Of a stretch of DNA of 64,000 nucleotides, positions 54,325-62,720 are shown one piece after another; the first letter of the stretch is position 1; each line of letters starts with the position of its first letter. The DNA comes from Oerskovia merdavium (GTDB taxonomy: Bacteria > Actinomycetota > Actinomycetes > Actinomycetales > Cellulomonadaceae), in contig NZ_JACSQF010000016.1 of NCBI RefSeq assembly GCF_014836755.1, positions 36,178 to 100,177 on the forward strand, given 5' to 3'. The notes under the pieces were generated by a model, which saw only the letters and a list, made by a program, of their open reading frames with translations, made no database searches and was not told where the DNA came from. Position numbers and translations under genes: made by a program.

Positions 54325-54411
54325 GCCGAGCACGAGGTTCCGCGCTGCCGAGAACGAGGTTGTGGTCGCTTTCCAGCAGGAAGCGACAGCGACCACAACC
54401 TCGTTCTCGGC
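54325..54411. repeat. Family A palindrome with upstream half-unit and a compensatory change (A6)
   Basis: A 22-bp half-unit (54325-54346) is followed by arms 54347-54368 and 54390-54411, which pair perfectly over 22 bp. Where other copies have GCGG/CCGC, this copy has GTGG/CCAC, a paired change that keeps the stem. It lies downstream of the ABC operon, a terminator position. Confidence 0.9.
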
Positions 54412-54444
54412 ACGACGTCGGCACCATGTCGGCACCAAGGAGCC

Positions 54445-55248
54445 CTACTTGAACCGGCGCCCCTCGTCCCGCCGGTACGCCCACACCGCCAGGACCGCGA
54501 ACACCACGGTCCACCCCAGCAGCACGACCCACGCGAGCGCATACGCCGGCTCGCCCGTGAGCGCCTGGACCAGCAGGTCGCGACCGGCACGCGTCGGCGT
54601 CGCCATCGAGATCGCGTCGAGCCACGGCGGGAACAGGAACGGCGGCAGGAACAGACCGCCCGCGAACGCGAGCGGGAACAGGATGACCTGCACCACGGGC
54701 AGCGCAGCCTTGGCCGAGAGCGAGTACCCGATCGCGATGCCCAGCAGCACGAACGGCACCGACACGAGCAGCACGGTCCCCACGCCCGCGAGCAGCTGCG
54801 ACCACGTCACGGAGGCCGCGGTCAGGAGCCACCCGATGAGGATGAGCGGCACGAGCCCGAACAGCGAAAAGATCCCGCCGTTGAGGATGCGCGCGATCAT
54901 GCGCGGCGCGGGGCCCGCGGGCAGCGAGCGCAGGAACGGGTCGAACGGCAGCGCCCGGTCCTCCGCGACGCCCAGCCCGTAGGTGAACAGGCTCGCGGAG
55001 CAGATCGCGAACAGCCCGAGCGACGCGACGGCCGTGGTCGCCGCGACGGGGTCGCCCGCGACCTCCTTCTGCGGCACGACGAAGAAGAACATCGCGAGCG
55101 CCGGGAACAGGAGGTTCCCGAGGACCGCGATGGGCACGCGCACGGTCTCGAGGAACTGGTACTTGAGGTGGATCCAGGTGAGGGTCGCGGCGCCGGGCGG
55201 GCGTCCGCTCACGCCGGGGGTCGTGGTGACTGCATCGGGGGTGCTCAT
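54445..55248 (-). CDS. ABC-2 type exporter permease
   Basis: 267 aa, six helices, ABC-2 membrane fold (TWIHLKYQFLETVRVP, NLLFPALAMFFFVVPQ, PLAFAGGLFLPPFLFPPWL). ATG 55248 overlaps the ATPase stop by four bases. Works with the ATPase as an exporter of unknown substrate, perhaps a drug or lipid-linked molecule. Last gene of the four-gene operon. Confidence 0.88.
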   Translation of the reverse strand: MSTPDAVTTTPGVSGRPPGAATLTWIHLKYQFLETVRVPIAVLGNLLFPALAMFFFVVPQKEVAGDPVAATTAVASLGLFAICSASLFTYGLGVAEDRALPFDPFLRSLPAGPAPRMIARILNGGIFSLFGLVPLILIGWLLTAASVTWSQLLAGVGTVLLVSVPFVLLGIAIGYSLSAKAALPVVQVILFPLAFAGGLFLPPFLFPPWLDAISMATPTRAGRDLLVQALTGEPAYALAWVVLLGWTVVFAVLAVWAYRRDEGRRFK

Positions 55249-56468
55249 CGCGCGCTCTCCTCCTCGGAGGTCTGCTGGTCGGCAGCGCCCGACGGCGCCA
55301 CGTCCGTCGGGGTTCGGGCGCCACCACGGGAGGTCGTCGCGTCGGCACCGTCGGACCCGCTGCCCGTCGGGCGCGACCCGCCCGGCGGCCGGTCGGCCCC
55401 GGGGCCGCCGCCCGGAGACGCGGTCCCCGCGGGACCGCTCGCGACCATCTGCTCGAACGCCTCCTCGAGGCTCGCGCCCCGGATCTCGAGCCCGTGGAAC
55501 GGCAGGCCCGAGGTCACGAGCGTGCGGACCAGCTCGTCGGCGTCGGCCGTGTAGAGCTCGTAGCGCCAGCCCGCGGCGGTCCGGGGCCCGGACTCGACCC
55601 CGCTCCCGTCGGTCTGACCGGCCCCACCGAGCCCCCCGGCCCCACCGTCAGCGGTCCGCTCCGAGCGCACCACGCCCGGCAGGTCGGTCCCCAGGTCCGC
55701 GGTGCTGCGCACGACGACACGACGCAGCCCGACACGACGCAGGATCGCGTCGAGCGTGTCGTCGGCCTTGACCACGCCCTGGTCGATCACGACGACGCGC
55801 TGCGCGAGCGCCTGCACCTCCTCGAGGTAGTGGCTCGTGAGCAGCACGGTCCCGCCGGCCGCGTGGTACTCGCGGATCGCGGCCCACAGCGCCTGGCGCG
55901 CTCCGACGTCGAGACCCGTGGTGGGCTCGTCGAGCAGCACGACGCGAGGCCGCCCGACGAGCGACAACGCGACCGCGAGCCGCCGCTTCTGCCCGCCGGA
56001 CATGGCCCCTGTCTGGCGTCCCGCGAGCTCCGACAGCCCGAACTGCTCGAGCAGCTGGCCCGTGGGCACGGGGTTCGCGTAGTGCTTGCCGACGAAGTCG
56101 ACGACCTCGCGCACCTTGAGCGTCGCGGGCAGCCCGGTCTCCTGCGGCGTCAGGCCCAGCCCCTGCCGGGACGAGGCGTCGCGCGGGTTGCCGCCGAACA
56201 GGCGCACGACGCCCGAGTCCGGCTTGCGCTGCCCGCTCACGAGCGAGAGCAGAGTCGACTTCCCGGCGCCGTTGGGGCCCAGGAGGCCCACGAGCTCACC
56301 GGCCCCGACCTCGAGGGTCACGTCGTCGAGCGCGACGACCTCGCCGAAGCGGCGGGTCACGTGCTGCGCGGAGACGAGGGAGCCGTCGGGCGCGGGGCCT
56401 CCACGTGCTGCGGTACGGACGGTGGCCGACGGGGCCTCCCGTCCGGTCGATGGGTGCTCGGTGGTCAC
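55245..56468 (-). CDS. ABC exporter ATPase
   Basis: 407 aa from GTG 56468. Walker A GPNGAGKST, signature MSGGQKRR and Walker B VVLLDEPTTGLD are intact. Residues beyond 300 form a substrate-family C-terminal domain, and the final 65 residues are Gly/Pro/Ser-rich and low complexity. Coupled on both sides (GTGA with the regulator, ATGA with the permease). Confidence 0.92.
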   Translation of the reverse strand: MTTEHPSTGREAPSATVRTAARGGPAPDGSLVSAQHVTRRFGEVVALDDVTLEVGAGELVGLLGPNGAGKSTLLSLVSGQRKPDSGVVRLFGGNPRDASSRQGLGLTPQETGLPATLKVREVVDFVGKHYANPVPTGQLLEQFGLSELAGRQTGAMSGGQKRRLAVALSLVGRPRVVLLDEPTTGLDVGARQALWAAIREYHAAGGTVLLTSHYLEEVQALAQRVVVIDQGVVKADDTLDAILRRVGLRRVVVRSTADLGTDLPGVVRSERTADGGAGGLGGAGQTDGSGVESGPRTAAGWRYELYTADADELVRTLVTSGLPFHGLEIRGASLEEAFEQMVASGPAGTASPGGGPGADRPPGGSRPTGSGSDGADATTSRGGARTPTDVAPSGAADQQTSEEESAR

Positions 56469-56770
56469 GATCCGGCTCCTCTCAGGAGCGTGCTCAGGGA
56501 CTCGGTGTAGACCTCGAAGGCGCGGCGCCCGCGAGGGGTCAGGCAGATGTAGGTGGTCGGCGTGCGACCTTCGTGGGTCTTGGTGACGGTCACGTACTCG
56601 GCGTCCTCGAGCTTGCGCAGGTGCGTCGAGAGGTTGCCCGCGGTCATGTCGAGGAGCTTCTGGAGCTTGGGGAACGCGATCTGGTCGCCGGTACCGAGCG
56701 TCGCGAGCGTCGCGACGACGCGCAGCCGCGACTGGGCGTGGATGACCGGGTCGAGCTCGACGTCAGGCAC
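56465..56770 (-). CDS. Winged-helix transcriptional regulator
   Basis: 101 aa from GTG 56770. MarR/ArsR-like winged helix (HTH_34 type): SRLRVVATLATLGTGDQIAF, FPKLQKLLDMTAGNLSTHLR and TKTHEGRTPTTYICLTPRGR. Regulators of this type control the exporter operon they sit in. Overlaps the membrane gene upstream by eight bases. Confidence 0.85.
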   Translation of the reverse strand: MPDVELDPVIHAQSRLRVVATLATLGTGDQIAFPKLQKLLDMTAGNLSTHLRKLEDAEYVTVTKTHEGRTPTTYICLTPRGRRAFEVYTESLSTLLRGAGS

Positions 56771-57496
56771 GGGCGCCTCCCGCGATCCGGCGGCGGGTCC
56801 GCACGCGCAGGACCTGCTCGACGAGCGTCATGAGCAGGAACCCGCCTCCCCCAGCGGTGGCCATGACGAGGTAGAGGCCCGGGAGGCCCACGATCGTCGC
56901 GGCTCCGGCGACGACCAGGATCCACACGCCTAGGACGTACAGACGGCTCTCCTGCCACATGGCCCCGCCCGCGAGGTACATGATCCCGACGACCAGGCAC
57001 GACAGGGAGTTGCTCGCGAGCGCCATGACCTCGGGGGTCGCGCCCGGCCGAGGCCGCCGAGGACCATGCTCATGGCCGCGAACGAGATGAACCAGGCCCA
57101 GCCGTAGAGCGCGCCCGAGCGGGCGCTCGTGCCGCGCAGGCCGCTCGTGCGGGTCATGATGTGCACGATCGTGATCGCCACCGCCGAGACGATGAGGAAG
57201 GTGAAGGCGAGGAACGCCCAGGGCTCGGGCTGCCCGACGGCGCCACCCGCCCCGGTCGCTCCGGTCGCCGTCGCTGCGGCGTCGGCCGTGCGCAGCGAGC
57301 TCGCGTAGAGCGTCGTGTAGCCCAGCAGCCAGGCCAGCCCCCAGACGCCGTAGAGGACGCGGCCGTCGGGCTCGACGTCCTTGGCCCTCTCCTGCTGGGC
57401 CGCGATGAGGCGCAGGCTCTCGGCAGGGTCGAGCGGCAGGTCGTCGTCGGGTCCCTGGGCGGGTCCGGCGGTCTGGTCGGGCGTCTGGGCGGGCAC
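56763..57496 (-). pseudogene. Frameshifted membrane protein, first gene of the ABC operon
   Basis: Two overlapping frames make one protein of about 245 aa. The first (from GTG 57496, GGAGGAG upstream) has a cytoplasmic N-terminus and three helices (WAFLAFTFLIVSAVAITIV, LYGWAWFISFAAMSMVLGG) and then turns into Arg-rich nonsense. The second frame continues from about 57030 with LASNSLSCLVVGIMYLAGG and ends RTRRRIAGGARA. One base added in the GC run near 57036-57050 would restore the frame. A sensor or companion for the regulator, if intact; otherwise decayed or a sequencing error. Confidence 0.75.
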
Positions 57497-57513
57497 GGCG
57501 GCTCCTCCTGAGG

Positions 57514-57536
57514 TTTGTACTGCAAACTACTTTGTA
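57514..57536. promoter_or_regulatory. TTTG/CAAA operator-like repeat
   Basis: TTTGTAC-TGCAAAC and TTTGTA repeats (TTTG-5-CAAA with a second TTTGTA 17 bp on) form an AT-rich patch 18 bp upstream of the GTG start of the ABC operon. Likely binding site of the encoded winged-helix regulator and overlapping the promoter. Confidence 0.5.
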
Positions 57537-57591
57537 GCCTGCCAGGAGGTGCGGGGTGCGCGCAAGGGGTCGACCGGGATCGATCTCGGAC

Positions 57592-57653
57592 GCCGAGAAG
57601 TGAGTAGATGCCCCTGATCCGCGTGGATCAGGGGCATCTACTCACTTCTCGGC
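57592..57653. repeat. Family B palindrome (B3), perfect 29-bp stem
   Basis: Arms 57592-57620 and 57625-57653 pair without mismatch; the loop is GCGT. It lies just past the end of the gene at 57666-58823, a terminator position, and before the promoter of the ABC operon. Confidence 0.92.
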
Positions 57654-57665
57654 AGCGGAGAGCCG

Positions 57666-58823
57666 TCAGGACGTCGCGGAACCCGAGGCGCCCGCGCCCG
57701 GGACGCCCTCCGCGCCTGTGCCGCTCCCCGCACCGCTACCGGTTCCCGTGCCGGGCAGCTGTTCGAGGTCGGTACCTCCCGAGCCGGAGCCCGCGCCCGA
57801 GCCGCCGGTGTCCCCGCCCGTCCCCGGGGTCGGGTCCGGGGCCGGCGTGACCGGCGTCGTCGGCTCGGGGTCCGGGACCGTCGTCGGAGGATCGGTCGGC
57901 GTGGGCGTCGACGTGGTCTCGCTCGGCGCCGGGCTGGGCGTGGTGCCCGAGCTCGGCACGTCGGTCGTGGTGTCGGTCGTGCCGCCCGTCGTCCCGTCTG
58001 TTGCTGCAGGCTCGCGCGAGACGACGTGGCTGATGGTCGTCCCCGAGCCCTCCTCGCCGCGCAGGATCTCGCTCAGGGGCCGCCCGGCGATCACCTCGAC
58101 CAGGGTCACGCCCACGAGGAGCACGACGAACACCGCGACGGTCGACAGGATCAGGGTCCGTCGGCTCGGCCGGCTCGAGCCTGCCGCGTCGTCGTCGGTC
58201 CCGTCGCCCGCTCCCCCGTCCTCCGAGGCGTCACCGTCCTCGGAAAGGTCCGTGGCGCCGTCGGGCCCGTCGACTGCCTGCCCGGCCGCCGTGCGCAGGT
58301 CGCCGAGGTCCGTCCCGTCGAGGTCGGCCGGGTCCAGGACCGCGGTGTCCGCGACCCTCCCCGTGCCGCCGACCGCAGGAAGCACCGCGGTGCCGCTCCT
58401 GGTCGCGTCCTCGTCCTCAGCCGACCCGCCGTCGGAACCGTCGGAACCGTCCGACCCACCCGCGCCCTGCCCGTGCGACCCCGCGAGCGTCGGCAGCAGG
58501 ACCTTGCGCCCGTTCTTGCCGACCGGCAGGACGACGCCCGCCTGGAGGGCCGCCTTCATCTGGCGCCGCGTCTTGAGGATCGAGCGCGTGTAGAGGTTGT
58601 TCCCGACGATCGTCAGGACCGAGGCGATGCCCGCACCGATGATCGTCCCGGCGACCCCCAGGTACGACAGCAGGACCGTCGAGCTCACGGCAGCGAGCGC
58701 ACTCGCGACGACCTGGGTGACGGAGAGGCCTGGCGGCTTCTCGTCGAGGTCGTCGTCGGTGGCGCCCTGCGCAGGGGCGTCTCGGGCGGTCGGGCTGAGG
58801 GAGGGGGGTCTGTTCGAAGTCAC
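57666..58823 (-). CDS. Membrane protein with extracytoplasmic Thr/Pro-rich domain
   Basis: 385 aa from GTG 58823 (GGGAGGA upstream). Two N-terminal helices (about residues 32-75, VVASALAAVSSTVLLSYLGV) are followed by a basic segment and a long acidic cytoplasmic region (Ser/Asp/Gly-rich). A third helix (about 230-250, TLILSTVAVFVVLLVGVTLV) leads to a Thr/Ser/Pro/Gly-rich exterior. I do not recognise the family; the layout suggests a cell-wall-spanning or signalling role. Diverges from the CPBP gene. Confidence 0.7.
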   Translation of the reverse strand: MTSNRPPSLSPTARDAPAQGATDDDLDEKPPGLSVTQVVASALAAVSSTVLLSYLGVAGTIIGAGIASVLTIVGNNLYTRSILKTRRQMKAALQAGVVLPVGKNGRKVLLPTLAGSHGQGAGGSDGSDGSDGGSAEDEDATRSGTAVLPAVGGTGRVADTAVLDPADLDGTDLGDLRTAAGQAVDGPDGATDLSEDGDASEDGGAGDGTDDDAAGSSRPSRRTLILSTVAVFVVLLVGVTLVEVIAGRPLSEILRGEEGSGTTISHVVSREPAATDGTTGGTTDTTTDVPSSGTTPSPAPSETTSTPTPTDPPTTVPDPEPTTPVTPAPDPTPGTGGDTGGSGAGSGSGGTDLEQLPGTGTGSGAGSGTGAEGVPGAGASGSATS

Positions 58824-58927
58824 GGTCCTCCCAGCGTAGGAAACCGGTCTGCACGCCCTCCGGACGCCTGTTGACCAACCCACGAGGATTGTGTGAAGAC
58901 CGCTCGGCGCGCCTTCGCACGGGGTGC

Positions 58928-58933
58928 TATAAC
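58928..58933 (+). promoter_or_regulatory. -10 element of leaderless CPBP gene
   Basis: TATAAC lies six bases before GTG 58940, so transcription would start at or near the start codon and the mRNA would be leaderless. Confidence 0.6.
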
Positions 58934-58939
58934 GACCAG

Positions 58940-59866
58940 GTGACCACTCCCCCCGGCACTCCCCCCGGCTCTGGCGCCGAGCCAGCAGCACCGCCCAGCA
59001 TGCCGCGCGAGCCCGGACCGGCGGGGGTCGACGTAGCGCCCGCGGGCGAGGCCGGAGGCGGGAAGCGGTCCCGCTGGGCACCGACGACGGCCGACCGGCC
59101 CGAGACCCGCCGCCGCATCGGGGCCGAGATCTGGATCCTGCTGGGACTGAGCCTCGGCCGGTCGGGCGTCTACGCGGTCGTCAACATCATCGCGCGCCTC
59201 ACCGAGGGCACCCCGCTCGCCCAGCAGAGCGCGAGCCTCAACAACAGCCAGTCGCCCCGCCCGTACCTCGACCTGACCTATCAGATCCTCAGCATCGGGT
59301 TCGCGCTCATCCCGGTCGCGCTCGCGCTCTACCTGCTCTCGGCGCGCGGCCGTTCGGTCACCCGGGCGATCGGGCTCGACGGCAGCCGGCCGTGGCGCGA
59401 CACGGGCTGGGGCGTCGCGCTCGCCGCGGTCATCGGCATCCCGGGCCTGGGTCTGTACGTCGCCGGGCGCGCCCTGGGGATCACGGTCGAGATCAACCCG
59501 GCCAACCTCGCCGACTACTGGTGGACCGTCCCGATCCTGATCCTCGCGGCTCTCCAGAACGGACTGCTCGAGGAGGTCATCGCGGTCGCGTACCTGTTCG
59601 AGCGCACCAAGGACCTGGGTTGGGGGCGCGTGAAGTTCGTCGTGTGGAGCTCGCTGCTGCGCGGCTCGTACCACCTGTACCAGGGCATCGGGCCGTTCAT
59701 CGGGAACGTCGTCATGGGCGTCGTGTTCTCGTGGTTCTACACGAGCAGGTGGGGGCGCCACCGCGTGATCCCGCTCGTGATCGCCCACACGATCCTCGAC
59801 GTGGTCGCGTTCGTGGGCTATGCCCTGCTGCCGCGCGAGTGGCTCGAGGCGCTGGGGGTCGGGTAG
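58940..59866 (+). CDS. CPBP-family intramembrane metalloprotease-like protein
   Basis: 308 aa from GTG 58940. A 50-residue Pro/Gly-rich leader precedes about eight helices. The CPBP (Abi) motifs are E211-E212 (NGLLEEVIAVAYLFER), RGSYHLYQG and HTILDVVAFVG. Such proteins are Rce1-type proteases or bacteriocin-immunity relatives. Substrate unknown. Confidence 0.87.
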   Translation: MTTPPGTPPGSGAEPAAPPSMPREPGPAGVDVAPAGEAGGGKRSRWAPTTADRPETRRRIGAEIWILLGLSLGRSGVYAVVNIIARLTEGTPLAQQSASLNNSQSPRPYLDLTYQILSIGFALIPVALALYLLSARGRSVTRAIGLDGSRPWRDTGWGVALAAVIGIPGLGLYVAGRALGITVEINPANLADYWWTVPILILAALQNGLLEEVIAVAYLFERTKDLGWGRVKFVVWSSLLRGSYHLYQGIGPFIGNVVMGVVFSWFYTSRWGRHRVIPLVIAHTILDVVAFVGYALLPREWLEALGVG

Positions 59867-59874
59867 TGGCACAT

Positions 59875-59937
59875 CGCTGAGTGCGGAGTTCTTGCGCGAC
59901 ACGCCCGGCGAGTCGCGCAAGAACTCCGCACTCAGCG
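59875..59937. terminator. Long perfect hairpin C (singleton)
   Basis: Arms 59875-59900 and 59912-59937 pair perfectly over 26 bp (core TGAGTGCGGAGTTCTTGCGC). It lies between the convergent CPBP and dppDF genes. Architecture resembles families A and B, but the sequence and ends differ. Confidence 0.85.
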
Positions 59938-59942
59938 GACCG

Positions 59943-61673
59943 TCAGACCCGCAGCGCCGCCAGCTCGTGCCGGCGCTCGGCCTGGAGCACCGGGTCCGGC
60001 ACGGGCAGCGAGGCCAGGAGCTGCTTGGTGTAGGTGTGCTGCGGAGCGCCCAGCACCTCGGCCGACGTCCCCTCCTCGACGAGCCTGCCGCGGTAGAGCA
60101 CCGCGATCCGGTCGGCGAGCAGGTCCACGACCGCGAGGTCGTGGCTGATGAACAGGCACGCGAACCCCAGCTCGCGCTGGAGCTCGGCGAACAGCTCGAG
60201 CACGCGAGCCTGGACCGAGACGTCGAGCGCCGACGTCGGCTCGTCCGCGACGAGCAGCTCGGGATCGAGCGCGAGGGCCCTGGCCAGGCTCGCGCGCTGG
60301 CGCTGGCCGCCGCTCAGCTCGTGCGGGTAGCGGTCGCCGTACGCACGTGGGAGCTGGACCGACTCGAGGAGCTCGTCGACGCGGCCACGGGCGTCCCCCG
60401 CGTCGGCGGCCCGCCCGTGCACCACGAGCGGCTCGGCCACGCACTCGGCGATCGTGAGCAACGGGTTGAAGCTCGACGCCGGGTCCTGGAACACGAACCC
60501 GATGCGCGGGCGCACGGGCCGCACGTCGCGCTCGCGCGCGCCCCGCATCTCGACGCCCAGCACCGACAGCGACCCGCCCGTCACGGGCGTGAGGCCTCCG
60601 ATCGCCCGGCCGATGGTCGTCTTGCCCGAGCCCGACTCGCCCACGAGCCCCAGCACCTCGCCAGGACGGATCGACAGGTCCACCCCGTCGACCGCGACGA
60701 ACGCGGGCTTGCGGAACCGGCCCGGGTACTCGATCCGCAGCCCTTGGGCCACGACCACGGGAGCCCCCTCGGCCCAGCCGTCGGCACGCGCCTCGACCCG
60801 GGCCGCCGCGTTGACCACGCCCCCGCCGACGCGCGGGACCGCGTCCAGGAGCGCACGCGTGTACTCGGCCTGCGGGTCCTCGAACAGCGACCGCACGTCG
60901 GCCTGCTCGACGACCTTGCCCTGGTACATCACGGCCACGCGGTCCGCGAGGTCCGCGACCACGCCCATGTTGTGCGTGATGAGCACGATCGCGGTCCCGA
61001 ACTCGTCGCGGCAGCGCCGCAGCAGGTCGAGGATCTCGGCCTGGACGGTCACGTCGAGCGCGGTCGTCGGCTCGTCCGCGACGATGAGCCCGGGGTCGAG
61101 CACGAGCGCCATCGCGATGACGATGCGCTGCTTCTGACCGCCCGAGAACTGGTGCGGGTACTTGTCGACCGCCGTCTCGGGGTCGGGGATCCCGACGCGG
61201 CGCAGCACGTCGACCGCCTGCCGGCGCCCTTCGGCGCGGCGTACGCGCCGGTGGGCGCGCAGCCCCTCGACGATCTGCCACCCCACGGTGAAGACGGGGT
61301 TGAGCGCGGCCGACGGCTCCTGGAAGACCATCGCGACGTCCGTGCCGCGCACGGCCCGCAGCTGGGAGCGGCTGAGGGAGACCACGTCGGACTCGCTCGT
61401 CCCCGCCTTGTTCGAGAGCACGACGGCGCCACGCGCGGTCGCGGTCTCCGGCAGCAGACCGAGGATCGTCTTGGCCGTCACGGTCTTGCCGCTGCCGCTC
61501 TCGCCGACGACCGCGAGGACCTCGCCCGGGGCGACCTCGAGGTCGACCCCGTCGACCGCGAGGATGGGTCCTGCGTCGGTCGCGAACGAGACCGTGAGGT
61601 CCCGGATGGTGACGACCGCGCCCTGCTCGCGCGACGTCGTCGGGCCTTCGCCTGCTGACTGCTGCGCGCTCAC
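59943..61673 (-). CDS. Oligopeptide ABC transporter, fused double ATPase (DppD-DppF)
   Basis: 576 aa from GTG 61673. Two complete ABC cassettes are fused: VVGESGSGKTVTAK with FSGGQKQR in the first half and VGESGSGKTTIGR with LSGGQRQR in the second. C-terminal family tails (PQAEYTRALLDAVP and PQHTYTKQLLASLP) are peptide-transporter type. GTGA overlap with dppC. Drives uptake of peptides or nickel-like substrates. Confidence 0.92.
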   Translation of the reverse strand: MSAQQSAGEGPTTSREQGAVVTIRDLTVSFATDAGPILAVDGVDLEVAPGEVLAVVGESGSGKTVTAKTILGLLPETATARGAVVLSNKAGTSESDVVSLSRSQLRAVRGTDVAMVFQEPSAALNPVFTVGWQIVEGLRAHRRVRRAEGRRQAVDVLRRVGIPDPETAVDKYPHQFSGGQKQRIVIAMALVLDPGLIVADEPTTALDVTVQAEILDLLRRCRDEFGTAIVLITHNMGVVADLADRVAVMYQGKVVEQADVRSLFEDPQAEYTRALLDAVPRVGGGVVNAAARVEARADGWAEGAPVVVAQGLRIEYPGRFRKPAFVAVDGVDLSIRPGEVLGLVGESGSGKTTIGRAIGGLTPVTGGSLSVLGVEMRGARERDVRPVRPRIGFVFQDPASSFNPLLTIAECVAEPLVVHGRAADAGDARGRVDELLESVQLPRAYGDRYPHELSGGQRQRASLARALALDPELLVADEPTSALDVSVQARVLELFAELQRELGFACLFISHDLAVVDLLADRIAVLYRGRLVEEGTSAEVLGAPQHTYTKQLLASLPVPDPVLQAERRHELAALRV

Positions 61674-62719
61674 GGGCGCACCTCGATTCCCTCGTCACCC
61701 AACGTCCCCGAACCTTCCAGACCGCCCAGCCCCGCCGGGCCGGCCGTGAGCGACCCTCCCGGCACGACCGACGTCTCCGCGACCTCGCCCGCACCGACCG
61801 CTGCCGCCCGGCGGCTGCGCAGGCGCGGGTCGGCCAGGTCGTTGAGGCTCTCGCCCACGAGCGTGATGCCCAGGACCGCGAGCACGATCGCGAGGCCCGG
61901 GAAGAGCGCGGTCCACCAGATGCCGCTCGTCACGTCGGACAGCGACTTGTTGAGGTCGTAGCCCCACTCGGCCGCGGCCGTCGGCTCGATCCCGAAGCCC
62001 AGGAACCCGAGCCCCGCGAGCGTGAGGATCGCCTCGGACGCGTTGAGCGTCACGATGAGCGGGAGCGTGCGCGTCGCGTTGCGCAGCACGTGGCGACCCA
62101 TGATGCGGCGGTGCGGCGTGCCGATCACGCGCGCCGAGTCGATGTAGGCCTCGGCCTTGATCCGGACCGTCTCCGCACGGATCACCCGGAAGTACTGCGG
62201 GATGAAGACCACCGTGATCGAGAGCGCGGCCGCGAGGATGCCGCCCCACAGCTTGGACTGGCCCCCGCTGATGACGATCGCGAGCAGGATCGCGAGGAGC
62301 AGCGACGGGAACGCGTAGATCGCGTCGCACACGACCACGAGCACGCGGTCGAGCCACCCGCCGAAGTACCCCGAGACCAGGCCCAGCAGGATGCCGATCA
62401 CGATCGACGCCGCGATCGCGACCACGATCACCAGGGCCGCGGTCTGCGCGCCCCAGATCACGCGCGACAGGACGTCGTAGCCGCCCACGGTCGTGCCGAG
62501 CAGGTGCTCGGCCGACGGCGGCTGCTGCGCGCCGAACGCCCCGTCCGCGTTGCGGAGCTGGCTGTACCCGTAGGGCGCGAGCAGCGGCGCGGTCAGGGCC
62601 GTGAGGAGGAAGAGCCCCGTGATGATCAGGCCCGCGACGAGCATGCCGCGCTGGAGCCCGACGCTCTGACGGAGCTGGTGGACCACGGGCAGGCGGCCCC
62701 AGGAGAGTCGTCGTGCCAT
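61670..62719 (-). CDS. dppC: Oligopeptide ABC transporter permease DppC
   Basis: 349 aa from ATG 62719. Six helices and the EAA-like loop (YIDSARVIGTPHRRIMGRHV). LLAPYGYSQLRNADGAF and LLGTTVGGYDVLSRVIWGA are typical of DppC. A 50-residue Gly/Ala-rich tail follows. One base separates it from the dppB stop. Confidence 0.92.
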   Translation of the reverse strand: MARRLSWGRLPVVHQLRQSVGLQRGMLVAGLIITGLFLLTALTAPLLAPYGYSQLRNADGAFGAQQPPSAEHLLGTTVGGYDVLSRVIWGAQTAALVIVVAIAASIVIGILLGLVSGYFGGWLDRVLVVVCDAIYAFPSLLLAILLAIVISGGQSKLWGGILAAALSITVVFIPQYFRVIRAETVRIKAEAYIDSARVIGTPHRRIMGRHVLRNATRTLPLIVTLNASEAILTLAGLGFLGFGIEPTAAAEWGYDLNKSLSDVTSGIWWTALFPGLAIVLAVLGITLVGESLNDLADPRLRSRRAAAVGAGEVAETSVVPGGSLTAGPAGLGGLEGSGTLGDEGIEVRP

Positions 62720-62720
62720 G

